Source: Arcuatula senhousia
Taxonomy: Eukaryota > Mollusca > Bivalvia > Mytilida > Mytilidae
Direction: 5' to 3'
Length of the DNA stretch: 64,000 bases
Assembly: GCA_963971305.1 (NCBI GenBank)
Contig: OZ020303.1
Coordinates: forward strand, 57,350,867-57,414,866
Shown here piece by piece: positions 10,662 through 23,600 of this stretch. Under the pieces are notes generated by a model, which was not told the origin of the DNA, made no database searches, and saw only the letters and a program-made list of their open reading frames with translations. The stretch's first letter is position 1; every line of letters begins with the position of its first letter. The position numbers were made by a program, and so were the translations under genes.

Positions 10662-11619
10662 AAACTTACGGACGGACAGACGACAGTCGGCAGCCAAAGG
10701 ATGACATTAGCTCGCATGGTCCTACACTGCTTAAAATAATTTTAGCTAGCTGCTTCTGCTTCAATTAACTTTTCAATCATATTTTCTCTTCTTTTTTTTG
10801 CTTTGCTAATAACTGAATTATTATGGCAATTATAAAGAGACGAAACAACAGAATCTGTATATCCATTTTATCTCCAAAATATAACTTTTACTTCGTTAAA
10901 ATAGGGTATCTATGGGTTACTAAAATTAATTTTAGATATTTTATTCTAAAAGGTTTTGTTTTAACATACAAAGCTTTCGGCAATTTACAATAATATAGCA
11001 ACTAGGTTCATGGTCAGATCATGGATTTGTTTTCTATTTATTATTTCGATTTCAACCTTTTAGTTTATTCAAAATGTCTTAATTTGTATAGTCTTAATTT
11101 TAATTTTATTGTCGAGACGTATGTGTTTACATGTCTGCCTCGTAAAGTACCGTGAAATGTAAGATAATACCATTCATTTGAAATGTTATTAAAGGGACAA
11201 TGAGTTTACATGACGATTCTCAATTTTAGTATTAAGATAATATGGTTTTGAGCTGGGTTAATTTTCCGGTCAGTTTTCATTAGGCTTTAAATGTGAAATC
11301 GGAATTTTTTTCACCTTATCACTCGTTTAGAATTATTTGTTTTTCAATACGACAGTTAAAAGGCAATTAGCCGTATGTCAAATAAATTGAAATTCAATGT
11401 GAATCACGAAATAGAACGCCTGGGCGGAAAAGCTTCAAGCTTCGATGTCCGGTGTTCTATTTAATAGTGTCACTCTCTCGTAAAAAGTTGTATATCTTAC
11501 TAAGCACTCGGGAGATTCGTACTCTCTTGTATCGGACTTGTATTATTTTTGGTTAAACAAATCCTTGCATAGCAAATTGTTGATATTTTAAGTACTTTGA
11601 ACTGTCGCTTAAACTGAAA
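9661..11619. other. Intergenic stretch upstream of the rolling-stone-like gene
   Basis: Apart from the doubtful exon at 10577-10661 and its repeat-like tail to ~10740, only AT-rich sequence with poly-T and poly-A runs is visible. The promoter of the gene starting at 11620 should lie in its last few hundred bases, but I cannot point to defined elements. Confidence 0.4.
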
Positions 11620-11697
11620 ATGAGATGGAAAAGCTATTTTAATCTAAAGGAGTTCGGGCTGTATTATAATCGACCACAGGAGTTTGTAACTTTACAA
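11620..11697 (+). CDS. Rolling-stone-like gene, exon 1
   Basis: 26 codons from the ATG to a perfect GTAAGT donor at 11698. It encodes the short hydrophilic N-terminus, with the P-x-x-F spacing (P19, F22) usual before the first membrane helix of this family. Phase 0 at the junction. Confidence 0.75.
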
Positions 11698-14600
11698 GTA
11701 AGTCCATGTTTCTATATACTATATTATATTTTTTTATTTTATTTTGCCGTTCAATCATCTGCATTCTAATAAAAAAAATAATTGCTATTTACACTCATTA
11801 AAAAGCAATATGTAAACTTAATAAAACTATTCAAAGTACATTTGAAGCACGGTCAAAATGATGCTATTTTTTACTTATTCACTAATAAACGTTATATGTT
11901 TCTAATCAATTGAAATAAAACTTCGAGACCAAACAATTTCATCAAAATACTCTCAAATAGCCCCCCCTTTTTTCTGAATAAAAAAAAAAACGCATTAAAA
12001 ATACATCAAATATTGTTCATTAATCTTAGCGATGCCTAAAGGAATGTAATTTTATTCCTCTTAATTTATATAATACTTTAAACACTATATGTAATATTTC
12101 TAAATCCTGTGTAATACTACAAAAACGTTAAAGCTTTTACGTAAATGAAATGTATAGTTGATCATAAAATTTATTTAAAGTTAAATGGTAAAATTAAAAA
12201 AAGCTTTTTATTTTACATACTCATTAATTTATTATTACTTCTTTTAGTATAAAAGAAGTATGTACAATATGTTTAAAAATGTACAATCCAAATATTTAAA
12301 CTATTCATTTTCCAATTGTCTGATCAAAGGGAACACGCATGGTGATATCTTAAGATTGTTACGTAGAGATGGCAATTTCCTTTATGATTTATTAAAATAG
12401 TCGCTCATAACGACGGTTAGTGTTGATAAATATTGCCATGTATGTCTACTTGACTTATCGTTATAGCATGTTACTGTACAAAAATGCATATTTGATCAAC
12501 ACCTGTACTAATGCGATTATAATTTTCTTTAATGGTTAAAAGTCATTCGATTTGAGTCATATCTCAATTATCAATCAAATGCATATTTTGAATTTAATTA
12601 AACGCCTATAAACGGAATTAATAAACAAATAAATGAAAATTTGAATTGATCTTTTACATGTTGATATAGCATGGGAACTGTCTAAATGAAATACCGATCC
12701 ACCCCACACCCCCCCTTTTATTTTGGCCAACAACAAGACATTTTGATATTATGTAGGCATAAAGTGCATTAAGTATGTAGGACCAAGTGAAGAGAGTTTT
12801 GAAACAAAAAATGAAAAATTGACGCAGAATTGCCACCATTTATTTACTGTCGGGTTAAAAATGTGATGATGTTTATTAACGTTACATGAAACGAACAAAC
12901 AGACAAATGTCAACAATATAGATAGATAGAAAAAAGTTTAATTCAAGTTTTTGCTTAACACAACTGTTAGTGTAATTAATGTCTGGTGTCCGTATATAAA
13001 TCTGTTCTTTGTGCATGTTCAGTTTGATATAATGTGCACGTTATGGGCAAAAAAAACATCGTGTAATTTAGACCCTCTCTGATTACCATGTTTAATATAC
13101 ATCTAGACCAAAGACCAAAGCTTTCAAATCATCTTGCATTCGTATAGATTAATTATCAAATATAACATATCAAATGAAAATTGATTCAATACACATCGGT
13201 TAGTTTCAAGAAACTTGTAATTTTCAAATGCACTCGAATAACATCAACGAGAGCACAACTTTTATAGCTTTTCGGGTGAAATTTTAAGAGATATCCTCTT
13301 TTTTTTTTTTGGGGGGGGGGCTTGTCAATATTATAGAAAATTTTTCTGAATACAACATTTTTTTTTCTAAACAAACCGTCCATCAAAATCCCATTCTTCA
13401 AAACGAGTGTGCTGTGCGAAAAACTAGTTCCCATATAATACATTTTGGTACATGTAAAAGGAAAATGCTTTACCGGATGAGCATGATAACTGGCAACATT
13501 TATATGATTGCAGTAAATGTTTTTTTTCCTCTGGGACTGTCTTTTGATTTTAGACTGTCGATTGGGCAGGTTTTATTTCCAGTTCTTTATAGAAGAAGGA
13601 TGAGTACTTGTTTTCATAATTTTTTGTGTGCAACATCGAAAATTGTTCAGTGTTTTGAAAAAATAAAATCAAACTTTGATTAAAGTTTTGAATCGAAGTC
13701 AAATAACGCGTTTTCATCGCTATACGTAAAATGTAAACTTACGTCACTAAAAGCGCAAATAGAAAATAAAAATCACAAATGTTGAAAGCAACTCTGGGTG
13801 GTTCATTTATCAGGCAGGCATGTAAATAGCAAGTACAATTTAACGCATAAATCGAACATGTAATTATCATGATTATAGGTTTTATTGTTAGGTTTCGCCA
13901 TGCTTGGTGATAAATTTAATATGATATAAAAGCATACTAGTAAGTACTTATTCGAATTCAAATACGCCTTTTTAACTGATCTTCCCACCTTTTATTTTGT
14001 GATGTTCCCTCTTAATTGTTGTTGCTCTTATAAGCATTATACTGACTATATTGAAAAAAAGGGGGAGGTTTAATGCGTTTTGATCATATTTTTATGGTAC
14101 TCACAATATACAAGCATTCAATAACCAACAAGAAAATAGGACATGTATGTAAAGTACAGGAACGAATGTAGATTAGGGATTGGGTCCGCCTGCAGTCTTC
14201 TGAGAACGAATTTTGCCTAAAATCTGCAAAAATGATCACAAAATCTTTCGGCCTTCTTGATCCGTCACTGTAGTACCTGGCTAAGTGACGAGCTGTTTTT
14301 CGTTGAATTGAAAAATACAGATAATTGATTCTTCGGTTTCTTCAGTACCTCTATTAATCACTAGTATTTTCTTCTTAAAGATTAATTATAACCAGTTTAA
14401 TTTACCTCTAAACTTATTTGATTCTCTCTCCGAAAATCGATTTATCCAATCAGATTTTCTGAGCATGAAATTACTCTGTGTTTCGTATAAAATCCTTTGG
14501 GGAAAACTTGATTTCTAAATGATTACGTAACTATATAGTTTATTTTCGACAATACAGTTTAAAATTACACCTGAATCTATTAAAAAGCTTTATAACATTT

Positions 14601-17600
14601 AGCTGAGAAAGTAAAAAAAAAATAGCACACGATTTTGCACCTCGTACTTTTTAAAATCGTATTGATTGACGTCATACAAGGACATTATCAAAAACCGTCA
14701 CGCCACATTTCGTTTTGTGTCATGATGTTGATGAAGATTATCTCAAAACATGCGAAGATCAAAATGACCAGTATCTGAATTTAATGATAAAGTTTCATAT
14801 CTTGAGTTAACATAAAAAAGGAGTTCAAAGATATAACTTTCAATTCTGCTATCCTTTGTCCTTGAAAAATAGAACGAAATATTATAGGATATAATTTACT
14901 AGATATAGAATTATTACTAGTGCACCCATGGGGTGTTTTCTTCCATTATAAAGGTAGGTACATATGTGCAACCCAAAAGGGTCTACCTATTAGGTGTGAT
15001 CCATGTGTGAAAAGGGTGAAAATTTCAGATTTTGCATATTTGTCAAGGTTAATTTTTTACAAATGTCATATATCAATAGAAAATGAGTGGCCGAGCTTCC
15101 ACGTTTTGCCCCCTTGTAACCCTAACTGTACATGCATTTGGTAATTTTGATTTCAATAGAATATCCATAAAACATGTCTAGTTTATACATATTCTGTGTA
15201 ATATTAAATGCATTAAAAATGTATGAATGGATGTCTTTTTTTTAAGCAGGCCAATATTTGAATAAGGTGTGTATAAAATTTCCGGGCCGCACATCTGTAC
15301 CCTAAAATACTTGAAGTTACCCCTCCCCCTTAGTGATTGCACCATGCTCCGTTTTATGCCCTAGTCACACACGGATCAACTTCATGATTGTGCTACGGAA
15401 TAAATTCAACAGACGAGGGTGGAAAACCCAATTTCCGTATCCTTAGTAGCACCAATACGGGTAAAAAACGGAAATGCTACGTGTTTTTCGGACTAACTAG
15501 ATAAAGTTTTTTTTATGACACAATGCGTAATGGTATGGTTTTTCTTAATATTTGATTCCTATTAATAATGTTAAAATGGTTTGGTAAAATAAAAAAGAAA
15601 CATATATTGTTTCAATTTAATAGGCTTTAGAACTAATCTAAAGAAATTCGAAAATTGGCTTAAGAGCCTATAAAGTTAAGTAAATAAATAAATTTATAAA
15701 TTTTAAAGTAACATTTCTAATTGAGGTCTTTGTCCCTAAGAAACGACACATCGGTTTATAAATTTAAGATAATACATTCTAATATCTAATAAAAGCACAA
15801 TTCAGTTCTGTGTAATTCCCTCTTCAAATTGGAAGACATTCTTTTTTAATTTTTACTGGGATGCACAATATTTACGTTGAGTAAAACGCAACATTTCTGC
15901 TTTATATTTCCATCCGTGACACTAGAACTACACACTCCTTAGAGCCTAATTGCTTAACTGCAAGTTCATTAATGATATTAAACCTTAAAAAGTATAGCTT
16001 TATAAATCAGCAATCTGAAATAGTTTTCAATCAAAACCTATTCTTTAACCTTTTGAAAAACAATTACCCCTAAAAGGCCTCATCTGAAAATTTCTTCCCA
16101 AAAGACTCATGTTAGAGCTTATACAACTGAACATTTAACCAAACAGCAGCTTTTTTTATAGGTCCTTTATATTCAAAAGTTTTCATTCTATAATGCCAAA
16201 TACTAGTATGAAGAATGAACGTTTCACCGATAAGAGTTCGTTCGATGCAGTGGAGACTTTCGTATACTGCTTTCGATATTAAAGATCCATAAGAATTGTT
16301 CTATCTGTTATATTCTTTTAGTTCCTTATAAGGTGATTTACCCCTATAATCTATATCTTAAGCAACGGCGTCCATGATTTTAGATGGATCGAAAAGTTCA
16401 ATTTAACAGCACTATAAATGACACTAAAAAGAACAATAATCATGTTGGAGTGGATTCAGCGCAGAATATTTTTGAAAAGTATAATGGACAGATGAACGAC
16501 TAATGACCGATGACTGAAGTCAAGCGAGGGCAATAGCCAACATGGCATTTTTGCTAATTTAGCCTTTTGAAAATAATAGAAGAAATCGCCTCGAACCAAA
16601 ACTCCATCTTCCTAGGTACGATTATGCAACGTAAAAACCGTTTGGTTTCGAGACTAGTAAAACCAAAGCAATATGTCGTAAATCCGGGTGTCGTAATTTC
16701 CTGGCCACGAGGACGTCCTTTGATCCCATTTCCAACCAACCAATATTTGTAAACAATACAACTACATATAGGACGTTTATTTTTATTTTTCGGTCAAATA
16801 CTCAATCCTATCAACCTTCATCCGATATAAGTATACCGAACCGTAATATAGCCGGAAACTACTTAGTAACACTTAGTTCCGTATTTTCTCCGGCACTTGA
16901 ATTTAGGTACTTATTGCTCATTATTCATCTAGAACTGTCTTTTTGTCTAAGATACGACTCAAGTGGTTTGTCATTTGCTTTAACGCTTCACTTACAAGTT
17001 GTTTTATAAATGAGTATACGTGTGCAAGCATATTTCAAATTTTAAAAAAGGACAGCGGTGTAATATACATGTAGGCTAAAATCAGCATCCAAGTGTTCTG
17101 AGTTTGTTTTGCTGTTGATTCGGCCTTAAACATGTCGTTATTTTCCTCTGTGGAATTTGCATTTAAGAACTCTACTTCTGTTAGGGAAATCGTTGGTCTT
17201 TGTAGCAAAAAAGTTCTTTTCTTGCATTGTCTGACATTTACGTAATAACTACCAAACTTTGTGGGTCAATCTATAATGTCCATAAGAAAAGACAAAACAA
17301 GGAAGACATGATAATGTTTCAACAAATCCAACAAGAGTCAAATTACAGGACCCTTTATATCGTATGATGCTTTAATGTTAGTGACCCTTATAGACTCACT
17401 ATATTCCACTAAATAACAGTGGTTTTTGTCAATAAGCATACAATCTTTATACGATATTTAATTTTGTAATCTTCACTGTTTTGAACATTAAATTTGGTAA
17501 AATAAGAATTTTTATCAGAACATGATTTTTGTTCTCATACATAGTCTTTGCTTCATGTAGAAAAAAGGCCCTAACTCTGAAATTAGCTTTGAATGATTCG

Positions 17601-20600
17601 CATGGTTTTTGTGGACCTGACTGGTATACGTTGGAGACAACTGGCTGCGTTTTCAAAATGGTTTAATTGTGTTATGAAAATCGAATCTTATTAGTTTTAA
17701 ACCAATATGATGATAGGATTTCTTCTTTTTTTCATAAAAAAAGCACAGCTATTGTGACTGTACTGAGAACTTTATTTTTCAGCATGGGTCCCAGATTCTG
17801 TACGTTGTATGGACATCACTTTGGCTGGCCTACCACTTAATATGGATTCTGTTAGAAGCCTACTGGAGCTTAGAGCGTGGAAATGGCAAATGGATGTTGC
17901 TTCTGACTAACCTCAGCTACATAACACTTGCAGTGTTTGCTTTTGTCGATTTTGTTTGCTGCTTGTATGTCTTGTGCTTGCGGCCTGATGTAATAAGGGG
18001 TTTGTATTATATAGGTCAGAAAACCATTTTCGTCTTTCTTTAAGGACTATCATCGTTCCTTGGGAATGGTGTCTTTAGAGCGTCGGAAAATCTGTAAAAT
18101 ATGAAATGTTCGAATAACGAACCTTGGTGATAGTAGCTCGACGCCTTCTAAACCGTCTAAAGTACTTCTATTTTTATTGAGCATTTTTACACATCAATTA
18201 GTGCTTTGATTTATATATATATTGCTTAACCATTATGATCATTTGCTAACTTTCGAACGTGACTTTTTTTATGCTGAATTTTAGCTGCGCTGCATAAGTA
18301 TTTAGCTAGATATGAGGATGGAACAAAATAAATTAGAGTTTGAACAAAAAACAAGGAACAAAATGTGTATAAAACAAACATGAATAAAGATGAATTTATA
18401 TCATTTCCCTTTTTTAAATATATTTTTTTTAAATTTTCCTGTTAAAACACTCTTCGTTTCCTTTTTATTTTTTAGTTCTCATTATTCACATCAATTTTCA
18501 ATTGAATAACTATTGTTTGCAAAATATATATTATAACATTCAATTTGCCAAGGACATATACAATTTGTCATACAACACGCTGCAGAATTTCAAATCATTT
18601 TCATGTAATATTAAGTACTTTTACCCTAAAATCTCGAATTGGGAAGCCACATACAAATATCGAACATATGCATTTCAAGGAAGGAAACCTGATGTGAACT
18701 TTGTATTAATTCAAACAGCCCAAATTTTGGAAAAGGTTTTACGATCAAATTTCGTGCCAGACAAGTCCGAAAACCTCGCTTTAGATTACAGTCATAGACT
18801 TCTGATATACAAGCAAAGATGGTCGGAGACATTATTTGCTTTTATTTGTTCAATGTTCAGTTTTATTGCTTACCTTACTGTACAAGTAGCATATCTTATT
18901 TCCACCCAGGTCAAGACATAATGGTCACAATTAAATTTTTGAAACACAAATAATACATGAACTAAGATTCACACAGTTTGGCGTTCAATAGAGTAAGCTG
19001 GAATTCGTCAACCCATAGATCAACTGGGTGCAATTAACGTTGTGGAAATGATAAGACCATCAAGAGGCACGTTGGAACTCGGGTCATACATTAATGATCA
19101 TCAAAGTATTACTAGACCATGGCTATAAGAAGTTCCAACCTTAAAATCCCCCGTCAGTCTATATCATGCTGGAATCATCTAGGTGTATTTTACCGAAAAG
19201 CTTTTAATCATCTTTGCACATTAAAATTGAAATACATTTTTACATTGAAAATAATCCTTTCAGGAGATATGCAAGAACTACCGTGGTATTTAAAGTTTCA
19301 GTGGATCCTAATGAATATTTGTGGACAGGCTGCCGTTCAAGTTACACTGCTATACTGGACGTTAATAGCAACATGTACGTATACATAAATTAAGGTGGCT
19401 CATCCCTTTTAAACGCACAACGTTATGTGCATTGCGGTTGAAAAAATATTTGGGACGTTTCACGACGTAGTAATGACTTTACAATTGAATTCTACGGAAA
19501 ATCGTCGACAGTACATGTTCAACAAAGAAGCCCGTTACAAAGAATTTATTTTCATTGTATTCTGTTAAATTTATTTCAAGTATTTAAAAAAAAATAGTAC
19601 AGTCAATGCTCCAAACATTTAGCACTCTGTGTACTTCAAATGTGACTTTTTTTCTAATTTACAATTATCAATAGTCAAACACCATGTTAGTCGTAAAATA
19701 TTAATTGAATGTCTTTTTCGAGGTGTCGATCCAAAAATGAAGCGTAGAATCTGCCTTGTCGTTGGTTTCAAGTTTTTGTTGATATATATTGAATGCAAAA
19801 CAAGCAACTTTAATCAAGGAGTGTTGAGTGAAAGGGCATCATCAATATAACAAAAAGTGACCATAAAGGATAAGACAAGTCTACGATGGCATCATCTCGT
19901 GACTGTAAAAAAGTCCGTTTCATATGAATAAGGAAACAAATTACCAAGCAATGGCGCACAATAAGTGCACATTGGAAGGTATACTATCTGCATGCCGAAA
20001 AAAAACACGTCAATAAAAACTACATGTATATTAATATTAAGTTGTCTATAAGCGGCATAAGAGTGATCAGCATATCAATCGTCTACTAGTTGTTTGGTGG
20101 ACAAGAGAATTACAAAGCAGGTTGAGCACAATCAACTACCAGATATTTGTTCCTGTGTTTTCCGGTCTTATCGAAAAACAAAAATTCTATAAAAAAACAC
20201 CATATTTTCAGTTTCAATTACGGTTAGAATGACAGAAATGTGTATAACGTACATGAACGTATTAAAGTAGTAAAGTTTTTATCATTCATATATCATTTTA
20301 AGTTGATCAGTATGTAGCTCTGTCCAACGTGATTTGGTTTCATATCATTGAAGTTCAGTCGATGTTCTGAAAGAATGTATCAAACTTAACAGTAAAGACA
20401 AACGCGACGGAATTAAGTCATCATAATTGTGGGCGTTGCTTCTTTTGATTTCATCTCATAGTATAAGAAAAGGGTTTTTTGTCATCAATTCGTTTAGCAT
20501 CAATCAATTGGCGAAAATAGATGGTTGAGTTTCAGCGACACTACCTACAAGTATAAACGTCCATTTTAAAAATCCACATTGGAAAACAACCAGCAGCCTT

Positions 20601-23600
20601 CAATGTGACCAGTGGTGGCTGCTCGCCGTTTTGAAATAGGCAAGAGATAGAAATGTAATGCATATGATTCAAAGACAATCCTAAAAAAATGTAAAAAAAA
20701 AGACTCCATTCTGGACATAGAACACCTACCATAGGACTTCGATTACAAACGTAAGCTTTGAAAAAGTTGACACCGAACAGATGGCCAGCTGGTAAATCAA
20801 GAATGAAACTTTATATGGAAATACTATTATATTCCCTTTTTACAGATAATTCGCAGTGCACGATTCGAGAGAAAGTTGTAATTTGAAGTTAAGCAAATGT
20901 TCTTCCAATTAGTCTCCTCAACAAAAATGAATTAAAATCGTAATATTGAAATAAGAACTAAACGTCAAAGACTATTCATGATATCTTAAAGTTTGTGATC
21001 GAATTTCCCCCAAAAATAAATATATTAATTATATTCGTAACAAAACCCCGCACTTGTGCACTTATACAACACAGGTACATTGTATATGGTTATCGATGCG
21101 AGTCAAGAGTTCCCTTATCGGCAAGTGTAAGGGGCCGTCTCTGTCTTTGAAATATTTTAAGATTCATTATAGGCGCTCCATTCAAAGAATTGAAAATACC
21201 AGGCACTATATGAATATTGTCGAATTATTAGCCCCACGCTGTATTTCAGGCCCCGAAGTGGCTAAATGTTTCTTTGCAAAGGGCGTGTATCTAAGTTTTT
21301 TTTTTTAATTATGACCAAACCAATTAGAGTCAAAAGCCATGTGAAAACCTCGCTATGTTATAAAAATGACAACAAAGCTCCAGACAATAAATTTTGCTAT
21401 GCCTGACGCGCGTTTCGTCTATTCAAGACTCATCAGAGGCGCTCTACCAGAAATATTGAAAGTGCCAAACACTATGACATTATGAAGAGCATAAATCAAT
21501 AAAACCAAAAATACCAAATTGGGGAACCAAATTATTACTAAGATGATCAACCTTTGTCTGGGGTAGGAAGAACCTTAGGGTTTAGATAATTTTGAAATTT
21601 AAACGGATAATTTTAAGTATTGATGTGTTCTCCAACACAAAAATGTTGGTTCCGGAGCGGGCTAACTTCGAGGAATTTTAAATATCAACTAGCAGTGCTA
21701 ACCTTCACGGGTGTTCGAAATAAAAATGAAAACATTATGAAGCATTAGCACACTGTTTAATATGCGGGTTTTATTCATTACGTGTCCTTAATTTTCTGTG
21801 TAGCATTTAGTTCTTTAAGTTCATTGATAATACAGGTAGACTTGCATATTATGAATAAAAATTACAACAAAGTTCCAAACAATAGCTTTCCTGACAATCG
21901 TGTTGTGTATCTAAACTCATCAGAGGAATTCTATCCAAAGATTGAAAATTCATAACACTATATGAATATGAAGAGCATAGAACAACAAAATAGAAATTAA
22001 CTAGTTTCTTGGTGAAGTGGTTAACTCATCGGGCTACTAACAAAAAGGGTCGTGGTTCGGTCCTCTTCCGGAGTGAAAATTTCATGAACCAATTTTCCGA
22101 CTTTCTCTTGACACCATTTGCGAGGATGGTCTCACAGAACAATGCTTGTTCTTCGGAAAGAACGAAAAAAATGTTGGGCCGTGTTTGTGGAGAGCAACCC
22201 CCTATGCACATTAAAAGACCCCTTAGTAGAGTTCGATAAAAGTAGGCTCAATGGAACCGCTAAAAAGTCCACACTCGCATAGTATAACAAAATGTTTTTG
22301 TTATCATTTTCGTTTAGAATCAATCAATTGGCGAAAATAGATGGTTGAGTGTCAGCGATACTACCTACAAGTATAAACGTCAATTTAAAAAATCCACATT
22401 GGAAAACAGCCAGCAGCCTTCAATGTGACTAGTGGTGGCTGCTCGCCGTTTTGAAATTAGCAAGAGATAGAAATGTAATGCATATGATTCAAAGACAATC
22501 CTAAAAAATGTAAAAAAAAAACTCCATTCTGGACATAGAACACCTACCATTAGACGACGAGTACAAACGTAAGCTTTGACAAAAGTTGACACCGAACAGA
22601 TGGTCAGCTGGTAAATCAAGAATGAAACTTTATATGGAAATACTATTATATTCCCTCTTTACAGATAATTCGCAGTGCACGATTCGAGAGAAAGTTGTAA
22701 TTTGAAGTTAAGCCAATGTTCTTCCAATTAGTCTCCTGAACAAAAATTAATTAAAATCGTTATAATGGAACTAGACCTAAACGTCAAAGACTATTCATGA
22801 TATCTGAAACCTTGTGATCGAATTTCCCCCTTAATAAATATATTAATTATATTTGGAACAAAACCCCGCACTTGTGAACTGATACAACACAGGTACATTG
22901 TATATGGTCATCGGTGCCAGTAAAGAGTTCCCTTATAGGCCAGTGTAAGGGGCCGTCTCTGTCTTTGAAATAATTTAAGAGTCATTATAGGCACTTTATT
23001 CAAAGAATTGAAAATACCAAGCACTATATTAATATCTGAACTCTTGTCGATTTATAAGCCCCACGCTGTATTTAAGGTCCCAAGATGGCTAGATGTTACT
23101 TTGCTAAGGGTGTGTATCTATTTTTTTTCAATTCTGACCAAACCAATTAGAGTCAAAAGCCATGTGAAACCTCGCTATGTAATAAAAATGACAACAAAGC
23201 TCCAGACAATAAATTTTGCTACGCCTGACGCGCGTTTCGTCTATTCAAGACTCATCAGAGGCGCTCTACCAGAAATATTGAAAGTGCCAAACACTATGAC
23301 ATTATGAAGAGCATAGAGCAATAAAACCAAAAATACCATATTGGGGAACCAAATTATTACTAAGATAATCAACCTATGTCTGGGGTAAGAAGAACCTTAG
23401 GGTTTAGACGGATAATTTAAGCTTTGATGTGTTCTCCAACACAAAAATGTTGGTTCCAGAGCGGGCTAACCTCGGGGAATTAAAACTCCACCAGCAGTGC
23501 TAACCTTCACGGGTGTTCGAAATAAAAATGACAACATTATGAAGCATTATCACACTGTTTAATATGCGGGTTTTATTCATTACATATTTTCAATTTTCTG

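Noticed and set aside
13300..13320. T10G10 homopolymer as a structural element
   Set aside because: A single occurrence, most simply replication slippage or a sequencing/assembly artefact.
22010..22080. Functional tRNA gene
   Set aside because: A- and B-box-like sequences are present, but no convincing cloverleaf or acceptor pairing follows; the tail is a SINE body.
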